Positions 35,460 through 47,334 of a stretch of 64,000 nt of DNA are shown here, one piece after another (the first letter of the stretch is position 1; every line of letters begins with the position of its first letter). This DNA is from Jaltomata sinuosa. Its lineage: Eukaryota > Streptophyta > Magnoliopsida > Solanales > Solanaceae. The stretch spans positions 1 to 64,000 of the forward strand of contig QJPP01001782.1 of NCBI GenBank assembly GCA_003996215.1, written 5' to 3'. A program made the translations under genes and the position numbers. The notes below the pieces were generated by a model, which searched no databases, was not told where the DNA came from, and saw nothing but the letters and a program-made list of their open reading frames with translations.

Positions 35460-36317
35460 CCTTACCTACAGAGATTGAAGAAAAAGGTTGAGGACGACAA
35501 ATTTCACAACCTCATCTCCATGCTGAAATAACTTTCAGTCAATATTCCTTTAGTTGAAGCATTGGAGCAGATGCCTGGATATGCTAAATTCATGAAGGAT
35601 CTGGTGACTAGAAAGAGAATGGTGAGCTTTGAGCCAGTGGATAATTTGCACCATTGTAGTGCAATAGCCTCCTACTCTTTGGTGCAAAAAAAGGAAGATC
35701 CTGGAGCTTTTACTATCCCTTGTACGATTGGAGCATTCTACTCTGCTAAAGCAATGTGTGATCTTGGTGCTAGGATCAATCTAATTCCACTAGCCGTGTT
35801 TAATCAGTTGGTCTTGAGAGCCTCTAAACCGACTATAATGCGGCTTCTTATGGAAGATCGCACAGTGAAAAGGCATATTGGAATTCTCTATGATGTACTT
35901 GTGAAGGTTGATACTTTTATCTTCCCTATGGACTTTGTGATCCTTGACTGTGAGGTTGACTTTGAGGTTCCTATCATCTTGGGATGACCATTCCTTGCCA
36001 CCGAATGCGCGTTGGTTGACTTAGAGACTGGGCAGATAAAGTTCAAATTGAATGATGAGGTAGTTACTTTTAATGTCTTCCAGTCGATGAAGCATCATGA
36101 TGACATGTGCGGGGTTTCAGTTATTGATGTGGTGGATGAAGATCAACTAATTATGCCTATTGAGAAGAGACTTGGTGTTGAAGCACTTGCAGTTATGATG
36201 ATGAATTTTGATGGAAACGATATTGAGGAGTATGATGAGATGGTTGAAGCATTTGCAGGTATGGAGTCCTATATCTATGCTCTAAATAAGCTTGATTTGG
36301 ACTTGAAGAATAGATAA
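35460..36317 (+). pseudogene. Athila element G protease region
   Basis: One long frame with single-base damage. The conserved MPGYAKFMKDLVTRKR (near 35570) precedes the aspartic protease, whose active site reads CDLGARINLIPL (near 35757): the D-S-G motif has become D-L-G. The second half, DFVILDCEVDFEVPIILG, ends in a stop at 35985 where a Trp codon is expected (TGG to TGA). Reading continues in frame (PFLAT) through an acidic stretch to a stop at 36315, where a Gln codon has probably become TAA. Both stops fit C/G-to-T/A transitions. Confidence 0.85.
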
Positions 36318-36392
36318 ACACTGCTTGCCAGATCATCTATTGAGGAGCCTCTTATCTTGGAGCTCAAAGCGCTTCCATATCATCTTTGATAT

Positions 36393-37880
36393 GTGTTCTT
36401 AGGAGCTAATGAGACCTTTCCAGTTCTTATTGCTACAGACTTAGGTGAAGGGCAAGTTGAACCTCTAGTTTCTGTGTTGAGGAAGTTTAAAAAAGCCATT
36501 GGTTGGTCCATTGCTGACATCATTAGGATTCCACCTAGAATTTGTACTTACAAGATTTATCTAGCCCTAGATTGTGTTCTGAGTATTGAGCACCAGTGTA
36601 GGTTGAATCAGCCTATGCAAGAGGTTGTCAAGAAGGAGATTATCAAGTGGCTAGATGCAAGCGTGGTTTACCCTATTGCGGACAATAAGTGGGTGAGTTC
36701 TGTTCAGTGTGTGCCTAAGAAGGGTGGGATAATGTAGTCCCAAATGCAAAGAATAAGTTGATACCGATGAGGCCAGTCACAGGCTGGCGCATATGCAGGG
36801 ATTACAGAAAGCTGAACGCTTGGACTGAAAAGGACCATTTTTGGATGTTGTTCATGGATTAGATGTTAGTCCATCTTACTGGTAAAGGATGTTATTGTTT
36901 TCTTGATGGTTATTCAGGATACAATCAGATTTCGATTGCTCCTAAAGACCAAGAGAAGACCACTTTCACCTTTTCATATGGGACATTTGCTTTAAAGTGG
37001 ATGCCTTTCGGTCTATGCAATGCACCAGCAATATTTCAGCATTGCATGATGACTATTTTCTCAGACATGGTGAAGGACACCATTAAGGTATTTATGGAAG
37101 ACTTTTTGGTATTTGGTGACTCTTTTGAAGATTGTTTGGCTTATCTGAGTTATGTGCTGAAAAGATGTGAAGAGTGTAACCTAGTGCTAAACTGGGAAAA
37201 GTGTCACTTCATGGTGAAAGAAGGTATAGTGCTTGGTCATCGAATCTCCAAGAAGGGTATATAGGTTAACATAGGAAAGATAGTAGTGATCAAAAAATTA
37301 CCTCCACCAGTTTTTGTAAAGGGGATTCGGAGCTGTTTAGGGCATGTTGGTTTTAATAGGAGATTTATCAAGGATTTCTCCAAAATTGCAAATCCATTAT
37401 GCAAATTATTGGAGTAGGAGGTAAAGTTTGTTTTTGATGTGGCATGTTTGAAGGCATTCGAGGCTCTAAAGTAAAAGTTAATCTCTGCCCCTATTATTAT
37501 CTCTCCTGATTGGTCTCAACCTTTTGAGGTTATGTGCGATGCTAGTGGAGTGGAGCTAGGAGCAGTCTTGGGCCAAAGACGTGAAAATATTATTCATCCC
37601 ATATACTACGCTAGCAAAGCACTCAATCTTGCTCAGAAGAACTACACTGTGACTGAACAAGAGCTACTGGCTGTGGTCTTCACTTTTGAAAAGTTTAGAT
37701 CGTATTTTCTTGGCACCAAGGTGGTGGTGCACACTGATCATGCAGCTATGAGGTACCTTATGGCAAAGAAAGATGCTAAGCCGAGATTGATTAGATGGGT
37801 GTTGCTGCTACAAGAGTTTGACTTTGAAGTCAAGGACCGAAAGGGTACAAAAAATTAGGTAGCAGACCACTTGTCTAGGT
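36393..37880 (+). pseudogene. Athila element G reverse transcriptase and RNase H
   Basis: The frame starts with the pre-RT stretch VLRKFKKAIGWSIADI (36475) and Athila RT (KKEIIKWLDASVVYPI, CVPKKGG to 36737). A frameshift near 36740 follows, after which FLDGYSGYNQISIAP (near 36900) and MPFGLCNAPAIFQ (near 37000) are readable. The YVDD-type active site reads FMED at 37091-37102, so the second catalytic Asp is now Glu. RNase H begins near 37530 (VMCDASGVELGAVLGQ) and includes YASKALN, TEQELLAVVF and VVHTDHAAMRYL, ending in VADHLSRL near 37880. Stops at 37262 and 37856 break it. Confidence 0.9.
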
Positions 37881-37894
37881 TATAAAAAGAGGCG

Positions 37895-39183
37895 GTGCTG
37901 AAGCATAATGATGAGCAGGAAATTGATGACTGTTTTCCGGATGAGCAAGTATTGGCTGCCTCTCAAGACCTGATCCCATGGTTTGCAGATTTTGCCAACT
38001 ATTTGGCAAGTGATTTGGTGCCTCCTGATATGTTTTACCACCATAGAAAAAAGTTCATGTCTGATGTTAAGAAATTCTTCTGGGAGGAGCCATTCTTGTT
38101 TTGTGTGTGTGCGAATACTATGATCTATATATGTGTGCCTGAAGCTGAGATGATGGAGATACTAGAAGCTTGCCATTCATCCCCTGTTGGGGGTTATCAT
38201 AGTGGTATCCAAATTGCGTATAAGATCACAATGCGGCTACTATTGGCCGACTATTCACAAAGACGCTTATGATTTTGCTAAAGCTTCCAGCAGGTGTCAA
38301 AAGGATGGGGGCCTATCAAGAAGGGATGATATTCCTCTCACTCCCATCTTGGTGATCGAGCTTTTGATGTTTGGGGTATTGACTTCATGGGCCCATTTGT
38401 GATGTCTAATGGAAACTGATACATATTGGTGGTTGTTGACTATGTATCAAAGTGGGTGGAGGCAGTTGTGCTTCCCAGTAATGAAGGTAAGTGTGTCACA
38501 ACATTCTTGAAAAAGAACATCTTCTCCAGATTTGGTACACCAAGGGAAATTATTAGTGATGGAGGCTCTCACTTCTGCAACAAGTTGTTTCGTGCTTTAC
38601 TTGAGAAATATGGAGTGAAACATAGGGTGCAACCCCCTATCATCTCCATACTAGTGGGCAAGTTAAGGTTTCTAATAGAGAGATAAAGTCGATCCTGTCC
38701 AAGACTGTTAATGCAAATCAAATTGATTGGTTTAGGAAACCAGATGATGCTTTGTGGATGTACCAGACTGCATATAAGACACCAATAGGTATGTCACCAT
38801 GTCAGCTTGTGTTTGGTAAAGCATGCCATCTTTCTATTGAGCTAGAGCATAAGGCCATGTGGGCGTTGAAGAAATTGAATTTAGATTGGTGTGCAACATC
38901 GTTTCAGCGGCTTGGGCAGTTGATTGAGCTTGATGAGTTTTGTCTTAAGGCATATGAAAGTTCAGCCCTATACAAAGAAAAGATGAAGTTGTACCATGAT
39001 CGAAAGATTGATAAAACAGATTTCCAGCCTAGTGATTTGGTCCTACTTTTCAATTCCAGGCTTCACTTGTTTCCTGGCAAGTTGAAGTCTAAGTGGATTG
39101 TACCATTCAGAGTGGTGCAAGTATTCCCACATGGTGCTATAGAGCTTGAAAATCTCGAGGGAAAAGAGATTCAAAGAAAATAG
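37895..39183 (+). pseudogene. Athila element G integrase
   Basis: The N-terminal zinc-binding domain is readable with CHSSPVGGYHSG (near 38170), then, after a frameshift near 38230, YDFAKASSRCQKDG. The core contains VVVDYVSKWVEAVVLPSN (38426-38480), FGTPREIISDGGSHFCN (second Asp, near 38540) and a frameshift near 38640 that destroys the Glu region. It resumes at 38752 with WMYQTAYKTPIGMSPCQLVFGKACHL and ends with the GKLKSKWIVPFRV module and a stop at 39181. This would be the enzyme that inserts the element. Three frames are needed to read it. Confidence 0.9.
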
Positions 39184-39490
39184 GCAGAGGATAAAAGCAT
39201 ACTTGGGGACTGCTAAGGAGCTGAAAACTATTGAAGCTTGAACTCTTGATGAATTCACGATACCCAAGAAGCTTGATGAAGTCTGAGTAATCAAGCGACC
39301 TGCATTGTGTTGCGATATTAAATCAGGCGCTTCATGGGAGGCAACCCATGAGGAAGCTTGATGAAGTATGAGTAGTCAAGCAACCTGCGTCGTGCCACGA
39401 AGTTAAATCAGGCGTTTCTTGGGAAGCAACCCAAGGATAATGTTTGCTATGTGTGCAGGAACAATTGGAGGAAAAGTGTTGGAAAAGATA
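39184..39490 (+). repeat. Two tandem hairpin units after Athila pol
   Basis: Two ~85-bp units each contain TTAAATCAGGCG and then a perfect hairpin: CATGGG-6 nt-CCCATG at 39333-39350, and CTTGGG-6 nt-CCCAAG at 39418-39435. The second stem position is A-T in one and T-A in the other, so pairing is kept. A third copy lies at 43161-43194, after the 3' ORF. Confidence 0.85.
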
Positions 39491-40680
39491 AAACTCATAA
39501 AAAGGTAAGTAAGGTTCCACGAGAAAGGATCATAACCCGTGGATCGATTCATGAGTTTTAGACTCAACTCATGGAACTCATGCGAATTTGGTAAAATGCA
39601 GAACATGTTCCATGAACCAGTTCCACGAGCCGTGATCCAAATCATGACCCATGGTTTCTGGTCCTAGAAATCAGGAGAAAGTTTGGGTGACAAAACTTGT
39701 TCCATGAGTATGTTCTATGAGCCATGGTCATGTCCACGATTCGTGAACAGAACTCGTGGAACTCAGGTAAGTTTTTAATGGTTTTACTATTCACCTGACC
39801 CGACCTGCGACCCCATTCATTTAAATCGCACCCCAAATCAAATTTCCCCCCATTATTCATACCATAACCGATCTTTGCACTCTCCTACTCACATTAAAAG
39901 ACTAAATCCCTTCAAATCCTCCATCTAATCACTTACATACCATAAAATCACTCCCCAAATCTCCCTCCCATATGCTGCTGCTGCAATTTCTTTACAAAAG
40001 TGCTGCAAACGGGTCTGTCAATTTAATAGTTGGTCGTGGGTCGAGTTCATTGCTCCTAATCATTATTATTCACTCCCATTCTTCCATAATTTCAAAGGTA
40101 TGAAGCTATTCTAACCTTGTTGGAAGTTTTGGGGAACACAACTTGACCTAGGGTATAAAATTGTTTGAGTTAATTGTGTAAACACCCTAAGGGATGATAG
40201 TTGTGGAGCGATTAAGTAATATATGTATGAAATTATGTGTATGAATGTGTTTGGAGTTGAAAGAAATTAACAAAATTTGAAAAGTCTGGGTTTCTACTGT
40301 TACAGGGATTATGAGTGCACTCTACGAGTCGTGGTTCAGTCCACGAGTCATGGAATGCACCCGTAGAAAAAATATAAGAGACTTGTCCTCAGGTCTAGTT
40401 TTCACTAGGGTCATCCATGAGTCATGGTTCATTCCACGAGTTGTGATGGCACTCGTTAATCTCAGGCCTGTAGACTGATTAAGTCTTCTGAGTTCCATGA
40501 GGGGAATTCACGAGTCATGGATCAAACGACGAGTCATAGATGCCACTCGTGGAACTCAGACCTGCAAACATCCTATTCTGCCCAGAAATCACGTGGGGAA
40601 TTCATAACCCATGGTTCATTCCATGGATCATGAAACCCACTCGTAGAACCCAAGTTCAATAAAATTTAAATATTTCTTCT
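39491..40680 (+). repeat. Non-coding Athila segment with CCACGAGTCGTGG-type palindromes
   Basis: No gene. Two palindrome clusters, at about 39505-39765 and 40315-40655, carry many variants of CCACGAGTCGTGGA and CCATGAGTCATGG. They resemble those in the element's own LTRs, so the motif is present outside U3 as well. Confidence 0.75.
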
Positions 40681-40729
40681 GGGTTTTCTTTGCTTGGCTG
40701 TACTGATATTTTCCCCTGCAGGTATAATG

Positions 40730-43003
40730 CAATGGAAAAACACCTCAAAAAAGGGTAAATATCGCACGTCAAAGAAAGCTAAAGAAGGGGCTCGTATATT
40801 CAAGTCTAGGCTCACCTATGAGCCGGATGAGCCCGTCGAACCTGAATCAAGTGGGTCCGAGGAAGTTTATGAGATTCAGTCGGACCCAGATGTATAGCCT
40901 CAGACCATGAGACGTGGGGCACAAATGCAGGCAACTGAGGAGGCAGCACTTCATCTAGCCCTCACAGTTGCTCCATCATCAATGACCACCACTCCTCAGT
41001 CTAAAGAGGGAGAGTGGTCATTCGAGGAGGGTGATAGTAATCGGGAGAGCAACACAGAGACCGGTATTGAAGAAGAAAATAAGTCTGGTGATGCTGAGTA
41101 AGCATCCGGTGATAAGAGCTCCTCTAATACTTCCACCCCAGTAGGTGCACGTCGGACACAGGAAGAGGCTAACAAAGCACAGAGACTGGAGGCTCATGAT
41201 AATCGGAGATGGTGTGTTCCGGAGATGCAGACCATATATGCAGGGGATTTTTCAGTCTGACAGAGGTTTGCCCAAAAAGGGCATATTTGAGGAGCCACAG
41301 ATCCGGACCTAGGGCTTAGCATCCATACCAGATATCCAGGCTATATTCAACCACTACTGGTGCGGTTGGATGGCTGAGCCCCCAGGTAGCTATTGTCCTG
41401 AGATAGTTCAGGAATTTTATGCCTCATATTCAGCCACTGACAGTCAGCTCCTTAGGCCAAGACAGCGATACCAGGACCTGCTCCACTCACCAGTACTTTG
41501 GTGTGACATGCACCTGTTGACATCTCTGAGCAGACCATTTAACGGTTCTTGTTCAGGCTAGAGTATGAGTTATAGGTCGACACGGTCGAGTTTGATAGCA
41601 AGAGTAAAATGGTCTATGATAAAACAAAGATGCGGGACCCAGTTTAGAGAGCGGATTTATTGAGATGGGTTGAGGGATATATAGCTGAGGATGGTAAGGA
41701 TGCGGAATGGGTTCACGGAGGCGATATCAAAAAGGCAACATTAAATTTTACCGGTAAGTTTTAGTGGGCTATTATCTGGTCCCGCATTTATCTGACTTAG
41801 GCAGATAAACTTTGACGCCTGACAGTGCAGTACTAGTGGCCAGCATCATGGTAGGGTATGAGATTAATTTTCCACGCTGCATCTTAGAGGAGATCCATGA
41901 GCGGGTTTTTCAACTGCACACTAGCATAACCTTTCCATGCTTGATTCATCATCTATGCCTGGAGTCAGCAGTCCCGCGAATGCCTGATACTGACCATACT
42001 CTAGAGGTGACTAGGATTCAGGATGTCTGGCTGATCAGAGATACTGCTAACCCAGTTGCACACAGATGAGTGTCATCCTCCATCTCAGCTGGTACTATGA
42101 GAGTTGAGGGCCGCAGCACGAGACCCACTAGATATGCATGATACAGGGTTAAGTGTAGCTGTAGAAGGTGCCACAGCTTCAGCTTCTGCACCCTCGACCT
42201 CCCTGCCACCAGTTGGCATTCCGACTGCACCCTCGTGCCCAACTTATTCTGGTAGGATTACTATTGATGCTGAGTTTCTCAAGGATCTGGTCGATCATCA
42301 AGCCGACACATAGAAGTAAGTAAATGATTTGTTGGAATAACTCCAACCATGGGTGAGATCTACTATAGCAGCAACTGAGGCGAGGGTGAAAATTGAGATA
42401 GATCGGGTTGCACGAGAGATGTCCGCATGGGTAGATGCCTTTGAGCACCAAATAAATACTCGATTGTAGACCATACAGAGCCTCAATTTGGGACACATTC
42501 AGGATGAACTAGCATGAATCAGGGAGGAGATTAGATCTGTTGACACTAGCCAAACTCCTGTTATGACCTCCATCTCTATTGCAGTCCCAGCGCCCACGTG
42601 CCAGGTTGTTGATTTATATGCTGAGGTGGAGCCTATGCCCTCGAGTGCTAGAGAAAAGAGAGTGCACATTGATAGCACTTCTGAGGTTGAGATAGATCTT
42701 AAGAGGCTGCACAGAGACACCACGACTGCCATGCGGCGATCTATAGATGACATGCGCATTTTTGAGGAGGTAGAGCGGCAGAGACTGCGGGGTACGTCTT
42801 CTAGTTTGGCTCTAATTGGTGGAGTAGCCACATCTTCTGTTCTTGAGATTCTAGAGTTGGTTGTTGTTGGAAGGGCATCCACTAATATCCCTTATGTTAC
42901 TGATCCATTAAGCATAATAGATGTTGCTACCGCTGCCGCCACTGACACTGATATGGGTGCCACACCATCGGCCCTGCCTACTTCATTGGATGATAGCACC
43001 TAG
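40730..43003 (+). pseudogene. Extra 3' ORF of the Athila element, plant-transposon-protein-like
   Basis: An ATG at 40730 opens a Lys/Ser-rich, then acidic region (KKGKYRTSKKAKEGARIF; EPDEPVEPESSGSEE). From about 41310 frames read IFNHYWCGWMAEPPGSYCPEIVQEFYASYSAT, and from 41812 SAVLVASIMVGYEINFPRCILEEIHERVFQ and FPCLIHHLCLESAVP. From memory these resemble the 'putative plant transposon protein' domain found in many unannotated plant ORFs (not searched). A Ser/Thr/Pro-rich linker and a coiled-coil-like tail (42563-43000; RLHRDTTTAMRRSIDDMRIFEEVERQRL) follow. At least four frameshifts or stops break it. It occupies the env position of Athila, but I see no signal peptide or membrane segment. Its role is unknown. 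Confidence 0.6.
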
Positions 43004-43160
43004 GCGCCACAGGTATGTTCCTGCCTCCCTATGTATTTACTTGTTTGATGCATTGAGGGCAATGCACATTGCTTTAGGGTGGGGTGGGGGAAGAAGTTAT
43101 CCATATTTTGATGGGTCTCTTGGCAAAGTAGTAGCCAAGACACCCACATCATTCTGTGAT

Positions 43161-43194
43161 GTTAAATCAAGTGTTTTATGGGAGGCAACCCATG
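43161..43194 (+). repeat. Third copy of the Athila hairpin, after the 3' ORF
   Basis: GTTAAATCAAGTG, then ATGGG-6 nt-CCCAT (43178-43193), ~170 bases after the 3' ORF ends. The same upstream phrase and the same loop AGGCAA are seen in the first copy after pol. Confidence 0.8.
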
Positions 43195-43261
43195 AGGGTA
43201 CTCACAAGGTACCCATGTCCTTGGGGTTTTCTTTCCTGTGGTCTTTTCCTAAGGATTTTTA

Positions 43262-44580
43262 ATTTCTGTTAAATTGGCATGTTTAGAATAGGTTTTGTGT
43301 AGTGAAAGAAGAATATGAACTTAGCATAGTCTATGACCTGATTTTGAACTTGATTTTGATTGAAAAATAGAGACCCCTCCAAATTTTGTGTGACATGAGA
43401 TTATTTGTTTTTTATAGACTAACCATTATGAATTTGTGCATGACATTATGTTAATCGATCTGACGAATGGCTTAAGCTAGAGTATGGACCCGATAATTAG
43501 CATGTGATTGGTATACTCTGTGCCATGTGTGTGTGAGCTACATTCATACTGTTCTTGCATTGTGTGCCAATATAGAACTTGTCCGGTTAGTCTTGCCTTG
43601 GTTGTAGGATAGTTGGTTAGGAAATGATCATAGGCCTTTTTTTAAATAGTCCACTTAGCCTAAATGATCGTCCAAATGAGTAAAATATCCTTTGATCCCT
43701 GATTTTGAGCCTAAATTGACCCTTTTTATTGTTTAGGCTAATGACCTTCCCTGTTTTCTATGAACCTTCAATTTGGCCCTGGTCCCTCCTTAGACATCGT
43801 GTATCTCAACTCAGGCAAATCGCCTAAGTTGAGGGTGGCTACTGTGGAGGAAAGTGTAAGATATGGGGTATGATAAGAAAAGGTTAGTGATAAAAAAGGG
43901 ATAATAACGGGTGTGGCATATGTATTTGAAAAAAAAAAAGAGAAAAGAAAAAAAATATGTGATAAAAAGTGAGTCTAAAATAAAAGCTGCACCCGTCACT
44001 TGATGAAAAAAAAGGAATAAAAAGAAAGAAAAAGGGAGGAAAGAATAGAGTAGGTCTGAAAAGTGGAAGAAACATAGCGTAGTATCAAGGAGGGTTTAGT
44101 CACTATTTCCCATATCTACCATACCCGACCTTGAGCTTACATTACAAGCTGAGTAAATTCCTATAGTGATCCTAACCCAACTGTTCAAAAGCGGAGGCAT
44201 AGAAAATAAGGGAAAGCCTATGGTACTGTGCATGCATTGCTTGAATATCTTTATGAGTGTGAGTGTTCTAGTTCAGTCCCGGATATTTTGACTGTATTAT
44301 TGTGTGATTGGGACTTCTTTGTGGTGAGGGCACTAGAGTGACTTTGACTACTGATTGTTAGGGTAATTCTCATATGTGATGCTATGTCGTCTATTGATAG
44401 CATGATGTCGTCCATGGATCCTCTTGTGTTGTCTTGATAAAAGAAACTTGGGCACTTGTTTTGTACTGAAACTCATGGAAACAAACTCCAATCATATGAC
44501 TACCATAGTTCCTAGTTTTATTTTACTCAAGCATCGTTCTAGAATAGTTTTATTTTGCCGCTTGAGGACAAGCAACAGAT
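43262..44580 (+). other. 3' untranslated region of the Athila element
   Basis: No gene. It includes a strongly purine-biased stretch at about 43850-44090 (long A runs with G) on the + strand. The minus-strand frames here only read through this tract. Confidence 0.6.
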
Positions 44581-44595
44581 TTAAGTAGAGGGTGT
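44581..44595 (+). other. Polypurine tract of element G
   Basis: AAGTAGAGGGTG lies directly before the right LTR, where the plus-strand primer of reverse transcription is expected. A GAGGACAAGCAACAG phrase precedes it. Confidence 0.6.
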
Positions 44596-46046
44596 TCATG
44601 TGTCATGGTTTTGTGGCACTTTCGATGCTTGAAACTTGGAATTAGAGTATGTTCTTTAGCGATTTTTAGTAGATATGATGTGTTTATGAGTGTTGTGCAG
44701 GAAAACATGGTTCGGAGACTAAGTACGAAGAAAAGACTACAAAAATGGCTGAAACTAACTTCTACGACTCAACCCCACGAGTCGTGGAAGTCAGTCGTGG
44801 AAAGAGTACTGCAGATTAAGCTGGAGCCGGTGTTCTATGGAAGGTTTCCATGAGCCGTATTCCCTGTCTGTGGAACCTGATCAGAGAAGGAGCAAAACTT
44901 TTGAGATTGACGACTCACTTCCACGAGCCGTGATTCAAATCACGAGTTGAAGACTGAACTCGTGGAAGGGAACCCGTACGATGAAAAAATCTCTGAGTTT
45001 CACGAGTGCTGACGATGACCCGTAGAAACTTCCACGCACCATAGACTATGTCCGTGGAAGCTGCAGATTCTAGTTTTCCTTGTTTAATTAGGATAGGATT
45101 TCTAATGACTATAAATACCTTTCCTAGGTTTTCTTTTACGTTTTATGCTCTAAAATATGTAGGAAACACATTCGTATACATGGGATCTTAATTTGTTCTT
45201 GGTTTTGAGAGTTAAATACACATAGTTCGTTGTTCTTGATATCATCTTCATCCATTCAAGTTCATGGATTTCTTTACTTCTTATTGTATGTACATGATCA
45301 TGAATGTATCAAAAACTTCTGATTGTTTACTTATGAACATGAGTAGAAAAATCCACAACTAGGGTTGTGGGAACCATGAAGGATTAACAAGTAGGCAAAG
45401 TACTTGGTAATTCTAGGGTGGTGTTTATGCATGCATTATTCTTCCCTTCGCTTTGATTGCTTTTTAATGGTGTACAATGTTAGAACTCGCCTTATCCTTA
45501 CTTGCTGGACCAAGGAGGTAATAGATGGGAAAATAGTTGTTCAACAACGGTGATTTGAGGCTACCAACCCTCATCTAATAGCTTGATCTTGTCTAGGAAT
45601 AATAATCTAGTATCCAGGGTAAGGGTTAGTAAATCATACACCCACGGCTGGACCAAGGCGTGTGGTGAAATTCATCTATCTGAGGGATCAACTATTTAGG
45701 TGAACCTAACTTACCAATTCTGCATGCTAAGCACCAAGCTAGTTTACTAAGTACAACGCCTTCCTAAGTTATGATCTTATGGGGAACACTACCCTAGTCG
45801 CTTCTTTTACTGATAACAACTTCTGAAACTGTTACCTGTTACTTGTTATGAATCTAAGTTTTGTTTAATATTTGTTACTTAAACCCCCCCCTTTCGAGGG
45901 AAATAAATGGCTAACAGTGCAAGTAAACACTTATCAACCATAGTCCTACCATATTCTCTGTGGGATCGACCCCAACCTTCGTTGGGTTCAATATTTGAAT
46001 AGCGACCGCTTATGCTTCTAAAAGGAGGTGTAATTTAGGTGCATCA
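44596..46046 (+). repeat. 3' LTR of Athila element G
   Basis: It matches the left LTR along its length, with frequent substitutions. It starts TCATGTGTCATGG (left: TGATGTGTCGTG) and ends GCATCA, followed by AACAA. Its palindromes at about 44766-45060 keep more CCACGAG and CGTGG words than the left LTR. TATA box at 45109-45117. Confidence 0.95.
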
Positions 46047-46051
46047 AACAA

Positions 46052-46281
46052 CAAGTAACAAATAGACCCGGTTCACTCAAGGATTCAACACACATGTAAC
46101 ACCCAATCCCGTACCAGGCATGGTACTCGAGCCAACCATAATAAAACTTATACAGGGTGTAGTACCCGAGCCAACTTATATGTATCCCGTACCAGGTGTG
46201 GTACCTGAGCCAACTATTATAGAACCTGTACCAGGTGTGATACCCGAGCAAACTGATAAATATCCCATACCAGGTATGGTA
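46052..46281 (-). repeat. LTR of element F, piece 2, with a 39-bp-period hairpin array
   Basis: It continues piece 1 after the Athila insertion (GGTTCACTCAAGGA phrase). Five 16-bp hairpins start at 46111, 46150, 46189, 46228 and 46267, exactly 39 bp apart. Element H begins at the end of the fifth unit. One further unit is found beyond H at 56057. Confidence 0.85.
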
Positions 46282-47334
46282 CCCGAGACTACCTTCTAGG
46301 TGTAACAAGGGACCTGTGACCACAAGTGCCCCAAGTTAATCATTGGCCATAGCATGACTTATGCAAACATAGATAAACTTAGCGGAAGCATTAAACTAAA
46401 GAGATAATCAAACTGAGTCATCAATAGATCAAGGTATAAACATAATAGAATCTAAAGCCTCAAATACAAAATCTCGAACTATGTCTGAAAAAGCCTATAA
46501 ACTGAATAATGAGTTGCTAGGACAAGACCCCAGCTAACTCCAAATGCTAAGAAGAAGACCATAGAAGTAACTAAACTGATACTAGTCCTTGAAGGATGAG
46601 GACTCACGACTTAAAGCTGGGACACCTGCTAACCTCTAGCCACGAATCTGAGGACTCGAACTTGAATCTGCATCATCATAGGATGCAGCGCGAGAATATG
46701 CGTCAGTATTATAAGATGTACTGAGTATGTGAGATATGAAGAATCATGATAAAAAAATATACTTAAAACTGAGTTCATGCATAAATAGATTAATCATAAG
46801 TAAATATCATAATTGAAAGTTAAAGCATGAGATAGGAGTCAAACCTCAAGATAAGATATTATAAGACTTAGAAAACTTGAAAACATTCATACTGGAGTTT
46901 CTTATAACCGACAATAGACCATGTGAGCTACATGGAATCTAACTATATAACCCTAGTTAAAAAAGCTGCCCCAAACCATGCCAAAGTATGGGACACCATA
47001 AACCAATTATATAACCCTAGTTGGCAAAACTTCCCTATGCCCCGCTAAGGCAAGGGCACCATAATGTCATAGCGTGGAACCACATTCATAAGCCCATCTG
47101 GTGATACATAACCTATGTTGACAACATAGTTTTGGACTTGGGTTATCTAGAACCCTCATCGCTCGGTGTTAAATACTACTCCCAAAATATACATATAGCT
47201 CATATAATACTTATGACATATCTTATGCCAAAACTGTTTGAAAAGCATAAGGACATATATGATGTCATGCAATTCTCATATCATAAGTCTTAAAACTTAG
47301 GATAGCCATAATTAAAATCATACTTTTCTTTCTA

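Larger units (their letters stand above)
31940..46046 (+). mobile_element. Complete Athila-type LTR retrotransposon (element G)
   Basis: A 14.1-kb element with two LTRs (1510 and 1451 bp), a tRNA-Asp-type primer site, gag, protease, RT-RNase H, integrase, a long 3' region with an extra ORF, and a polypurine tract, all on the + strand and in the order expected of the Athila lineage. The perfect 5-bp duplication AACAA shows that it inserted into LTR F. Every coding block is broken. It is the only element here whose whole length and target site can be read. Confidence 0.95.

Noticed and set aside
42018..42882. Minus-strand frames as genes
   Set aside because: They are antisense to the readable Athila 3' ORF.
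40730..43003. Retroviral envelope gene in the Athila element
   Set aside because: No signal peptide, cleavage site or membrane anchor is visible; residues fit a different plant ORF family better.
43811..44075. Minus-strand Phe-rich frames as membrane proteins
   Set aside because: They are the complement of a purine-rich low-complexity tract.
46018..46323. 101-codon minus frame rich in YHTWYG repeats as a repeat protein
   Set aside because: It is simply the translation of the 39-bp array (39 = 13 codons, so frames stay open).
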